A stretch of 5,558 bases of DNA from CAYQAE01 sp964415445 [NCBI: uncultured archaeon] (GCA_964415445.1 CAYQAE010000014.1:23905-29462); one strand, 5' to 3'; positions 1 through 4,979 are shown, counted from the stretch's first letter. The notes: generated from the letters alone by a model not told the origin. Numbers and translations are program-made.

Positions 1-46
1 TTGAGAAATAAATCTTTTTTAAAATTTAGAAAAAATAATTTTTACC

Positions 47-68
47 CAATAGTTCGGGGGTTCAAATC
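47..68 (+). repeat. Left copy of tRNA-like direct repeat
   Basis: This 22-base segment recurs at 966-987 with one mismatch (T at 53, G at 972). Its core TCGGGGGTTCAAATC reads like the end of a tRNA variable loop, the 5' strand of the T-stem and the T-loop TTCAAAT with the conserved C after it. The identity stops exactly there: the next bases (GAAA) cannot complete a T-stem, so this is not a functional tRNA. The two copies flank the toxin-antitoxin pair, which suggests an attachment-site-like or relic repeat. No integrase gene is visible. Confidence 0.6.
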
Positions 69-124
69 GAAAATAAATTAAAATAATAAACAATGCTTTT
101 ATTTTTGTAATGAAAATTTTTTTG

Positions 125-139
125 TTAGAAATTTTCTAA
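125..139. promoter_or_regulatory. Inverted repeat upstream of antitoxin promoter
   Basis: TTAGAA-ATT-TTCTAA is a perfect 6-base inverted repeat with a 3-base spacer. It ends nine bases before the TATA-like box of the toxin-antitoxin operon. AbrB-fold antitoxins usually bind such repeats in their own promoters, alone or with their toxin, to repress the operon. The repeat is seen; its use as an operator is inferred. Confidence 0.4.
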
Positions 140-141
140 AA

Positions 142-157
142 GAAAGATTTAAATATT
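142..157 (+). promoter_or_regulatory. Archaeal TATA promoter of vapBC-like operon
   Basis: A purine-rich BRE-like GAAAGA (142-147) is followed by the TATA-like TTTAAATA (148-155). A start site about 25 bases downstream would fall near 175-180, giving a very short leader that still contains the GGTGAT ribosome binding site at 181-186. Spacing and composition fit an archaeal promoter well. Confidence 0.6.
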
Positions 158-174
158 CGTATTGCAAATAAATT

Positions 175-194
175 ACACAAGGTGATAATTGTGT
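175..194 (+). promoter_or_regulatory. Hairpin/operator around RBS and start of antitoxin gene
   Basis: ACACAA (175-180) and TTGTGT (189-194) form a perfect inverted repeat around GGTGATAA. In RNA this would be a hairpin with the Shine-Dalgarno GGTGAT in its loop and the GTG start (191-193) in its stem. In DNA it covers the predicted transcription start. It may act as an operator, a translational control, or both. The GGTGAT also decides the start: GTG 191 sits four bases after it, whereas GTG 182 would overlap it. Confidence 0.45.
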
Positions 195-445
195 GTGCAT
201 ATGTTTCAAAAGTTACTTCTAAATATCAAACAACAATTCCAAAAAAAGTACGGAAAAAGCTTAAAATAACACCCGAATCATATATTACATGGGAAATACA
301 TGATAAAAAAGTAGAAATTGAAAATAGTAAGCAAATATTAAAATCTATGGCAGGAATGTTTGGAAGTGAAAAAGCAATTTCTCCAAAAGAGTTTAAAAAA
401 TTGGCAGCAGAGGAAATTGAAAAAAAGATAAGGAAGTTTGAATAG
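191..445 (+). CDS. vapB: AbrB/SpoVT-type antitoxin (VapB-like)
   Basis: Small antitoxin expected to neutralise the PIN-domain toxin encoded next to it and to repress their shared promoter. From GTG 191 it is 84 residues. Residues about 3-48 form the swapped-hairpin AbrB domain, with the diagnostic stretch SKVTSKYQTTIPKKVRKKL and then a short beta segment TWEIHDKKVEI. The lysine-rich helical tail, starting around the SMAGMFGSEKA segment, is where VapB proteins typically wrap around VapC. GTG 191 is preferred because GGTGAT lies four bases upstream; GTG 182 would extend the protein by three residues and overlap that site. The stop TAG shares its G with the GTG start of the toxin gene, a typical coupled antitoxin-first operon. 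An archaeal VapB is the best call. MazE-type proteins share the fold, but a PIN partner argues for VapB. Confidence 0.88.
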   Translation: MCAYVSKVTSKYQTTIPKKVRKKLKITPESYITWEIHDKKVEIENSKQILKSMAGMFGSEKAISPKEFKKLAAEEIEKKIRKFE

Positions 446-855
446 TGAATGTAATTATTGATGCAAATATACTTTGGTACTATTTACGTAGGTCTGAACC
501 ATATTTCGAAAAAGTATCTAAGTTTTTATCTGATGTTGTTGAAAATAAATATTCAGGATTAATTTCACTAACGACTTTAAGAGAAATTATTTACGTTGCA
601 AAAAGAAAAAATATTACCAACAAAATGATTATTAGGTTCTTAAAAAAGCTTGATGAATTGCCCAATATTGATATAATCTCTCCAACAATTGAAGTGATGA
701 CTAAAGCTTTACAAATAGAAAAAAACAACGTTGGTTATTCCGATTCTGAATTAACTGCTTTTTGTCTTTTAAATATGGTAGAAGGGATTGTAACAGCTAA
801 TGAGAGCGATTTCAAAGAATATAACATAAAAATAATAAACCCAACAAAAATTTGA
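445..855 (+). CDS. vapC: PIN-domain ribonuclease toxin (VapC-like)
   Basis: A single PIN domain of 136 residues, the normal length for VapC toxins, which are Mg2+-dependent RNases that often cut tRNA or rRNA. The acidic residues expected of the active site are visible: D6 in VIIDANI, E47 in TLREIIY, D100 in GYSDSEL, and the terminal TANESDF block with N119 and D122. No key acidic residue appears to be lost, so the toxin may be active. Translation starts with GTG overlapping the antitoxin stop by one base, with AAGGAAG at 430-436 as a possible binding site. A T-rich terminator follows directly. The RNA target cannot be read from sequence. The tRNA-like repeats on both sides are notable because several VapC toxins act on tRNA, but no functional link is shown. 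Confidence 0.9.
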   Translation: MNVIIDANILWYYLRRSEPYFEKVSKFLSDVVENKYSGLISLTTLREIIYVAKRKNITNKMIIRFLKKLDELPNIDIISPTIEVMTKALQIEKNNVGYSDSELTAFCLLNMVEGIVTANESDFKEYNIKIINPTKI

Positions 856-860
856 CCCCA

Positions 861-885
861 TTCTTTTCAGTTTTTACGTTTTTTT
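861..885 (+). terminator. T-tract terminator after vapC-like gene
   Basis: Several closely spaced T-runs (TTCTTTT, TTTTT, then seven T) begin six bases after the toxin stop codon. There is no strong hairpin before them, which is normal for archaeal intrinsic termination at U-tracts. Confidence 0.6.
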
Positions 886-928
886 AAACAAAAAACAATA
901 AAAGATTTCTGATACCTATAATAAAAAT

Positions 929-990
929 AGAGCGTTGCTCTATAAATAAAAGAAGACCATAGAGGCAATAGGTCGGGGGTTCAAATCTCT
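929..990 (+). other. Decayed tRNA-like sequence
   Basis: The order of elements resembles part of a tRNA: TAGAGCG (929-935) like the end of a D-arm; a stem GTTGC (934-938) that can pair with GCAAT (965-969); AGGTC (970-974), a canonical variable loop; then GGGGG (975-979), TTCAAAT (980-986) and CTCT (987-990), a T-arm with two G-T pairs. The putative anticodon loop is 26 bases rather than 7 and has its own inner pairing, TCTAT (939-943) with ATAGA (959-963). I find no convincing acceptor stem or D-stem 5' half, so I read it as a tRNA relic or mimic rather than a working, intron-bearing tRNA. Confidence 0.4.
966..987 (+). repeat. Right copy of tRNA-like direct repeat
   Basis: Partner of the repeat at 47-68, offset by 919 bases, with 21 of 22 bases identical. 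This copy has the more canonical variable loop AGGTC, and its downstream CTCT still allows a weak T-stem, so it is probably closer to the ancestral tRNA. The pair brackets the antitoxin and toxin genes, their promoter and their terminator, and nothing else. Confidence 0.6.
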
Positions 991-1105
991 AAAAAAATCT
1001 TTAATTTTAGTTTCAAGATAATGATATTTAGGCTCAAAATGTTTATTTATTTTTATAAAAGAGTAAAATAACAAAATCTAATATATTAAATAGCTAAATA
1101 AATGT
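988..1105. other. AT-rich spacer with promoter of radical SAM gene
   Basis: Together with 856-987 this is the roughly 300-base gap between the toxin gene and the radical SAM gene. This half is very AT-rich and holds no convincing gene; the longest forward ATG frame I traced, from 1021, is only 16 codons. The best promoter element is a TATA-like TATTAAATA (1083-1091), which would start transcription near 1110-1115 and leave a leader of about 40 bases. A second possibility is TTTTTATAAAAG at 1051-1062. Confidence 0.35.
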
Positions 1106-1139
1106 TTTTTAATTAGTTTGTCTCAATTATAATTAAAAA
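1106..1139. promoter_or_regulatory. 10-base inverted repeat before radical SAM gene
   Basis: TTTTTAATTA (1106-1115) and TAATTAAAAA (1130-1139) are exact reverse complements separated by 14 bases. The right arm abuts the AAGGGAT ribosome binding site (1141-1147). It could be an operator over the transcription start or a weak leader hairpin. Because the arms are only A and T in an AT-rich spacer, chance is a real alternative. Confidence 0.35.
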
Positions 1140-1151
1140 GAAGGGATTATT

Positions 1152-2099
1152 ATGACTTACATATACGGACCGGTAATGTCTCGTAGGATGGGTTCATCTT
1201 TGGGTATTGATATTATACCTAAGCTAACTTGTACTTTTGAATGTGTATATTGCCAGATAGGCAGAAAACATCATCATGTTTTGAATTCTGATGGCTTAGA
1301 TTTACCTGAGAGTAAAAAAATTATAGAAGAAGTTAGAGGATTTTTAAGTGAAAATAAGGATGTAGATTACCTAACTTTATCTGGAACAGGTGAGCCAACT
1401 CTAAATTCTAATTTATCTGATTTAGTAGATAGTCTTCGTGAATTTAGGATTCCAATTGCTCTAATTACTAATTCATCTCTTTTAAAATATGAAAATATCA
1501 TGGAAGGTGCCATCAAGTGTGATTTAGTTATGCCTTCTTTGGATGCCCCAGATCAAAAGACATTTGAAAAGATAAACTGGCCAAAAAAAGGGATATTGCT
1601 ATCTGATATAGTTGATAGTTTAGAAGAACTTACAAAAAAAGCTCAAGGTAAAATTTGGCTTGAAATTATGTTTGTAAAAGGCAATATTACCAATACATCA
1701 AATGAATCAATTCAAAATTTGATAAAGCATGTTAATAATATATTACCTGATAAGGTTCATCTAAATACCTGTGTTAGACCTCCTAATGAGATAGGGATAG
1801 ATCCACTAACTCAAGATGAATTAAATGATATAAAAGAAAAATTTGAAAAAAAAGTAGATCCAAAAGTAAAAATTGAAGTAGTTCCAGAATCAATAAAAAC
1901 AAGATCAATTTCATTGAATGATTCATATATTAAATCAATTAGAAGTATGTTACGTATTAGACCATCGTCACTTCAAGATTTAGCTTATTCTTTTTCTATA
2001 TCCCTAAATGAAGTTACAAAATTTTTAGGTGTGATCAATAGGCTGGAAAATCTTAAGATGAGAAAAAGAGATAATAAGACCTTCTATTTTATTGAATAA
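1152..2099 (+). CDS. Radical SAM protein with C-terminal winged helix (COG0731-like)
   Basis: A 315-residue radical SAM enzyme of unknown substrate. The N-terminus IYGPVMSRRMGSSLGID is the signature of the COG0731-like group, relatives of the wyosine-synthesis enzyme TYW1. The iron-sulfur motif is C27-TFE-C31-VY-C34, and the SAM-binding glycine motif is SGTGEPTL (77-84). The core barrel runs to about residue 250. The last 60 or so residues (RIRPSSLQDLAYSFSISL and following) look like a winged helix, which could contact nucleic acid or a partner protein. Three consecutive histidines (40-42) follow the cluster motif. The start is ATG after AAGGGAT. It is separated by 93 bases from the glycyl-radical pair downstream and probably has its own promoter, although both radical SAM genes share strand and theme. 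True TYW1 is possible but not favoured, because its usual extensions are not evident. Confidence 0.8.
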   Translation: MTYIYGPVMSRRMGSSLGIDIIPKLTCTFECVYCQIGRKHHHVLNSDGLDLPESKKIIEEVRGFLSENKDVDYLTLSGTGEPTLNSNLSDLVDSLREFRIPIALITNSSLLKYENIMEGAIKCDLVMPSLDAPDQKTFEKINWPKKGILLSDIVDSLEELTKKAQGKIWLEIMFVKGNITNTSNESIQNLIKHVNNILPDKVHLNTCVRPPNEIGIDPLTQDELNDIKEKFEKKVDPKVKIEVVPESIKTRSISLNDSYIKSIRSMLRIRPSSLQDLAYSFSISLNEVTKFLGVINRLENLKMRKRDNKTFYFIE

Positions 2100-2108
2100 A
2101 AATTTAGG

Positions 2109-2119
2109 TTTTTGATTTT
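2109..2119 (+). terminator. T-rich terminator after radical SAM gene
   Basis: Two T-runs (TTTTT, G, A, TTTT) lie 10-20 bases after the stop codon with no strong hairpin. They fit a weak archaeal U-tract terminator; some read-through into the next two genes is possible. Confidence 0.35.
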
Positions 2120-2140
2120 CTAAGTTCATTTAAGGTAAGA

Positions 2141-2154
2141 ATTTAATTTTATAA
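2141..2154 (+). promoter_or_regulatory. Possible TATA promoter of glycyl-radical operon
   Basis: TTTTATAA (2147-2154) within an AT-rich block could place a start near 2175, giving a leader of about 18 bases to ATG 2193. The ribosome binding site of that gene is poor (GGAT at 2179-2182 is the best seen), so the gene may be weakly translated or use a short leader. Confidence 0.35.
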
Positions 2155-2192
2155 CGATCATAAATAAAAGCATGTCTTGGATATGAAAACTT

Positions 2193-2486
2193 ATGAAAAA
2201 TTTAGATTTTGAAAAAGTAAATACTTGTGCTAAAACTTTATTGGAAGATATTGCTAGCAGTAAGTCTACAAAATCTCAATTAAAGACTAAATATTCAGAA
2301 AAATTTAGTGAGAGAGTAATTGAAGCTTCTCTAAATTTTTTAAAAGATCAAGGCTACATAGGAGGTAAAAAAGTGGATAATCTAGATTATTATTCACGAA
2401 TTACAGGATATTATCAAAAAGTTTCAGGTTGGAATGCAGGTAAACTTCAAGAGTTTAGAAATAGACATAGATATGCAAGTATATAG
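2193..2486 (+). CDS. Free-standing NrdD-like glycyl-radical domain protein
   Basis: A 97-residue protein whose last third matches the extreme C-terminus of class III (anaerobic) ribonucleotide reductase of the Thermotoga/archaeal type. The stretch from Y66 to Y94 contains YSRITGYYQKVSGWN and then GKLQEFRNRHRY. R69-I-T-G72-Y fits the glycyl-radical consensus, so G72 is the predicted radical site. The N-terminal part (1-60) is helical and not NrdD-like. The zinc-binding CxxC pairs that precede the radical loop in many NrdD proteins are missing; the only cysteine is C12. The gene ends nine bases before an NrdG2-type activase, which would be the expected partner. Possible roles are a split subunit completing a separately encoded reductase, or a spare part like bacterial GrcA/YfiD that replaces an oxygen-cut C-terminus. 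A pseudogene remnant is less likely, since it has its own start and a distinct N-terminal part. Family membership is fairly sure; function is inferred. Confidence 0.72.
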   Translation: MKNLDFEKVNTCAKTLLEDIASSKSTKSQLKTKYSEKFSERVIEASLNFLKDQGYIGGKKVDNLDYYSRITGYYQKVSGWNAGKLQEFRNRHRYASI

Positions 2487-2491
2487 GTAAT
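2485..2491 (+). promoter_or_regulatory. RBS deciding the TTG start of the activase
   Basis: AGGTAAT overlaps the stop codon of the preceding gene and is one base away from the archaeal consensus GGTGAT. It lies four bases before TTG 2496, the same spacing as at the antitoxin gene, and supports this rare start codon and translational coupling. Confidence 0.5.
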
Positions 2492-2495
2492 TACA

Positions 2496-3242
2496 TTGAT
2501 TGAAAATGTAAAAGTTGGTGGAATTTTAAGTCACAGCACTGTAGATTGGTATGGACATGTTGCATCAGTAATTTTTTTTAGTGGATGTCAATTGAGATGT
2601 CCGTGGTGTCAAAATCCATCTTTGGTGCGTGGCGAGGGTGAGATAGTCCCTGCAGATTATGTGGTATATAAAGTTTTAGAGAATCGAAAATTAATCGATG
2701 GAGTAGTTCTAACTGGAGGGGAACCTACACTCCAATTTAGGCCTCTAATTCAAATTTGTAAGATGCTAAGAGAAAAAAGGCTAGATATTAAATTGGATAC
2801 CAATGGATCTAATCCAAATCTATTGCGACAATTAGTTGAAGATAACTTAATTCAAGCTGTATCTATTGATTTTAAAGCCCCCCTAGATGATTTTGAGAAA
2901 TATTGTGAGATTACAGGGACTAAAAAAAGAGAAAATTTTGAAAATTTCAAAGAATCTATTTTATTTTTAGAAAAATCTACAATTGATGTTGAATACAGAA
3001 CTACTTTAGTTCCTAATTTAAATGATTCAAAAAGTATGTTAGAGAAAATTGCAAGTAGATTAAATTCTATGGCTAGATATGTAATTCAGCAATTTAGTAA
3101 TGAAAATGATCTACTAGATCCTAAATTCAAAGAATTTAGACCACAGACAGTTGAGAAAATGATGAAATTAGGAAAAGAGGCAAAATCATATCTCAATAAA
3201 GTTTATGTTAGAACATTAGAGAATGGAGAAATTTGTATCTAA
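2496..3242 (+). CDS. nrdG: NrdG2-type radical SAM activating enzyme
   Basis: A 248-residue glycyl-radical-enzyme activase of the kind annotated as anaerobic ribonucleotide reductase activating protein (NrdG2 group). It should cleave SAM reductively and abstract hydrogen from the radical glycine of its partner. The N-terminus VGGILSHSTVDWYGHVASV and FFSGCQLRCPWCQNPSL are family hallmarks: the cluster cysteines are C31, C35 and C38, with N40-P41 after them. LTGGEPTLQ (72-80) is the SAM-contact motif, and KLDTNGSNP (99-107) and SIDFKAPL (123-130) complete the typical barrel strands. Length is normal, and no extra ferredoxin-type cluster insert is seen. The start is TTG with a coupled binding site. 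The gene nine bases upstream encodes the likely substrate, a free glycyl-radical domain. Pyruvate-formate-lyase-type activases are the main alternative, but the neighbour makes the NrdD connection more likely. Confidence 0.85.
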   Translation: MIENVKVGGILSHSTVDWYGHVASVIFFSGCQLRCPWCQNPSLVRGEGEIVPADYVVYKVLENRKLIDGVVLTGGEPTLQFRPLIQICKMLREKRLDIKLDTNGSNPNLLRQLVEDNLIQAVSIDFKAPLDDFEKYCEITGTKKRENFENFKESILFLEKSTIDVEYRTTLVPNLNDSKSMLEKIASRLNSMARYVIQQFSNENDLLDPKFKEFRPQTVEKMMKLGKEAKSYLNKVYVRTLENGEICI

Positions 3243-3290
3243 AAAAAAGAAAAAAAAGGGGGGGTAGTTGTGTGGTGGAGAGTGTGGAGG
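3241..3290 (-). terminator. C-rich/poly-T terminator of surface-protein gene
   Basis: Read on the minus strand, downstream of the stop codon of the surface-protein gene, this segment is C-rich and nearly G-free (3290 to 3258, ending in seven C) and then runs into T8-C-T8 (3257 to 3241). No hairpin precedes the T-tract. It resembles an archaeal U-tract terminator with an unstructured C-rich lead. On the + strand it is a purine block directly after the activase stop codon. Composition is far from that of the surrounding DNA. Confidence 0.55.
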
Positions 3291-3300
3291 CCTAATTAGC

Positions 3301-3316
3301 TTTATTTTTTCATTTT
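3301..3316 (+). terminator. T-rich terminator of the activase operon
   Basis: TTTATTTTTTCATTTT on the + strand lies about 60 bases past the activase stop, inside the last codons (the lysine-rich tail) of the convergent gene. It could end transcripts coming from the glycyl-radical operon, so each convergent gene would be terminated close to or within the other's 3' end. Confidence 0.4.
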
Positions 3317-3985
3317 AATTGCGCCAATTGCTCCAACAGCTATTAAAGCTACTATTCCTGCTATTAACACAGTTGGATATCCCTGTTCATCATCTGAAGA
3401 AGTATCAATTATTGTCCAACTAGAAAAGTGGCTAGTCTCTGCTACTAGATATCCATTTTCATCGATATTACTCGATACTGTTTCCCATTGTTCTGTTGAT
3501 TTATTGTAATATCCCCAAGCAAGATCATTTGGGTCTACATCTTCACCTAATTCTTCTTCAATTTCTTCTTCATCTATGTATAATTTTAACTTAGCATTCA
3601 CATCCACAGTGGAATTTGGTTCAATCTCTAGATATATTCCTATACTTCTGGTATGTCTTTGAGTTTGTCCATGAGGATTTACATCTATACTCATATTTAG
3701 AGATAGAGATTCACCAGGTTCTAGGTCTAGCGAAAAGCTTTGATATTTTAATTCATTCGAAGTAGTCAATCTAAGTTGCAAACTATTGCTACTATCTACC
3801 TGCAACATTAAATTGTTAAATAGAGCATTTCCGCTTCCATTGAAATTCATTATTTTCCCGTTTGGTACTTCATCACTGTAGTTGGCGTATTCATCAGGTA
3901 AATTTTGTGGGTATGCATCTGCTGTAGGTACTAAAACAACTGCCAATAAAATTATACTAGCTGTCAAAAACTTTTTTGAATACAT
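3302..3985 (-). CDS. Secreted surface protein with C-terminal membrane anchor
   Basis: A 227-residue exported protein of unknown function. Residues 1-24 are a signal peptide (basic MYSKK, hydrophobic core, cleavage likely after A-D-A). The exported part is beta-rich. Its end, AWGYYNKSTEQWETVSS through SHFSSWTII (156-193), matches a module common near the end of archaeal surface proteins, where a YYN...W strand is followed by a conserved HFS...W strand. An acidic run EEEIEEELGEDVD lies at 139-151. Residues 204-223 form a membrane helix followed by KMKK, so the protein is anchored with its bulk outside. Five N-x-S/T sequons (N35, N49, N97, N124, N161) suggest N-glycosylation. The start ATG follows GGTGAT (3992-3997 on this strand) by six bases. 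It is divergent from a membrane-bound regulator that may control it. I do not recognise a specific family name. Confidence 0.78.
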   Translation of the reverse strand: MYSKKFLTASIILLAVVLVPTADAYPQNLPDEYANYSDEVPNGKIMNFNGSGNALFNNLMLQVDSSNSLQLRLTTSNELKYQSFSLDLEPGESLSLNMSIDVNPHGQTQRHTRSIGIYLEIEPNSTVDVNAKLKLYIDEEEIEEELGEDVDPNDLAWGYYNKSTEQWETVSSNIDENGYLVAETSHFSSWTIIDTSSDDEQGYPTVLIAGIVALIAVGAIGAIKMKK

Positions 3986-3991
3986 TTTTTT

Positions 3992-4034
3992 ATCACCTAT
4001 TCATATCATTGAATGAAACGAAAGTTATAAGTTA
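3992..4034 (-). promoter_or_regulatory. Promoter and RBS of surface-protein gene
   Basis: On the minus strand AACTTATAACTT (4034 to 4023) is a good TATA element. Transcription would start near 4003, leaving a leader of about 18 bases that contains the full binding site GGTGAT (3997 to 3992). Confidence 0.5.
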
Positions 4035-4036
4035 TC

Positions 4037-4063
4037 TGAGAATTATGAGAAGAGACAATCTCA
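4037..4063. promoter_or_regulatory. Repeated TGAGAA motifs in divergent promoter region
   Basis: TGAGAA occurs at 4037-4042 and 4046-4051, nine bases apart start to start, followed by the inverse TCTCA at 4059-4063. The cluster lies just upstream of the TATA box of the surface-protein gene and about 25 bases before that of the regulator gene, where a shared operator would be expected. The motif is short and occurs elsewhere in the window, so this is tentative. Confidence 0.3.
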
Positions 4064-4085
4064 ATTTATATCATGATTTAAAAAA

Positions 4086-4142
4086 TTAATATATATATAA
4101 TTACTGTATTTAAGTATAGTCAATTTTTATATTTGAGGAGGT
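4086..4142 (+). promoter_or_regulatory. Promoter and strong RBS of membrane regulator gene
   Basis: The alternating TA block (4088-4101) is the most likely TATA element, with a start expected near 4120; TATTTAAGTATA (4107-4118) is an alternative. GAGGAGGT (4135-4142) is a near-perfect match to the archaeal anti-Shine-Dalgarno, six bases before ATG 4149, and is the strongest binding site in the window. Confidence 0.5.
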
Positions 4143-4148
4143 AGATCA

Positions 4149-4979
4149 ATGTTAAAATATAATAATAAATCAAAAACTTCAAAATTTAATATAGGTTTAT
4201 TTTATACTCTTGTTTGTTTTTTATGCTTTTTAAATTATGTTGATGCAGATGATCTTGTTTTAAATATTGTTGTAGATACAAAAGGAGAAGCATTAATTTA
4301 TGGAAGTTATGATGGATCTAATATAGTCCTTCCTGAAGGTATTACTATTGATAATGGTAGTATATCAGGACAAACTGATTATATTACAAATAAATATGGT
4401 CCAGATTGGCAATTGAATATCTCATTTGATATAAAGTTGGATTATTGCATTTTTATTATATCACTACCTTCTGAGGCAACATTAAATGATATAGATCAAG
4501 GAGAGATGGATAAAAGTATTGATATAACAGAAGATAATTTCAAAGTTACAACTCAAGGCTGGAATATTACTAATCCCTATACTATTATAACTTATAAATT
4601 GGAAGAGTTAGATAAAGAGGATGATTTAAAAGCGGATTTAATGAAATATTTACTTATTTTAATAGTTTCTGTATTATTGATTATCCTAGCTTCTTTTATA
4701 ATAAAAAAGATACCAAAATTAAAAAGTGGTATAGACATAGATGAAGATGAACATGCTGCAGTAGCTAAAACTCTTAATGAAAGAGAAAATGAAGTTTTAG
4801 ATGCTTTAATCGATGTAGGGGGCCGATCTACTCAAAAAGAACTTAATTCATACACTGAAATACCGCGTGCATCATTAGCTAGAATTGTAGAACATTTATA
4901 TGCTAAAAAAGTAATTAAAAAGTGGAAATATGGTAAAACTAATAGATTGGAGGTTCATGAAAGATTAATTAAAAAGTGA
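4149..4979 (+). CDS. Membrane-anchored winged-helix transcriptional regulator
   Basis: A 276-residue one-component regulator like archaeal COG2512 proteins. A basic N-terminus is followed by a hydrophobic segment (about 15-31, signal or anchor ending in V-D-A-D-D). A beta-rich domain outside the cell spans about 34-160, with sequons at N90 and N139. A transmembrane helix covers 165-186 (KYLLILIVSVLLIILASFII), and a lysine-rich stop follows. The cytoplasmic part starts with an acidic linker and ends in a winged helix-turn-helix (about 208-272): LNERENEVLDALIDVGG, STQKELNSYTEIPRASLARI with the recognition helix around 238-250, and a basic wing KKWKYGKTNRLEV. This layout implies that an outside signal alters DNA binding inside. 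The ligand is unknown, and the outer domain is not one I recognise. Divergent and downstream neighbours are surface proteins, making them candidate targets. Confidence 0.83.
   Translation: MLKYNNKSKTSKFNIGLFYTLVCFLCFLNYVDADDLVLNIVVDTKGEALIYGSYDGSNIVLPEGITIDNGSISGQTDYITNKYGPDWQLNISFDIKLDYCIFIISLPSEATLNDIDQGEMDKSIDITEDNFKVTTQGWNITNPYTIITYKLEELDKEDDLKADLMKYLLILIVSVLLIILASFIIKKIPKLKSGIDIDEDEHAAVAKTLNERENEVLDALIDVGGRSTQKELNSYTEIPRASLARIVEHLYAKKVIKKWKYGKTNRLEVHERLIKK

Noticed and set aside
182-190. Upstream GTG (182) as start of the antitoxin gene
   Set aside because: It overlaps the GGTGAT binding site and would leave almost no leader; GTG 191 is four bases after that site. Leaderless translation from 182 cannot be fully excluded.
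47-987. CRISPR array or transposon ends
   Set aside because: There are only two repeat copies about 0.9 kb apart, they are direct and not terminal inverted, and there is no transposase or spacer pattern. A tRNA-derived repeat explains them better.
900-1000. A complete intron-containing archaeal tRNA
   Set aside because: The T-arm and variable loop look right, but no acceptor stem, no D-stem 5' half and no clear bulge-helix-bulge could be found.
1021-1071. A short 16-codon frame in the spacer before the radical SAM gene
   Set aside because: It has no ribosome binding site and no recognisable features, and such frames are expected by chance in this AT-rich spacer.
2193-2486. Pseudogene remnant of full-length nrdD
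   Set aside because: The gene has its own ATG, an intact frame and a distinct N-terminal part, and it is coupled to an activase. The upstream gene is a complete unrelated radical SAM protein, so no broken nrdD body is present.
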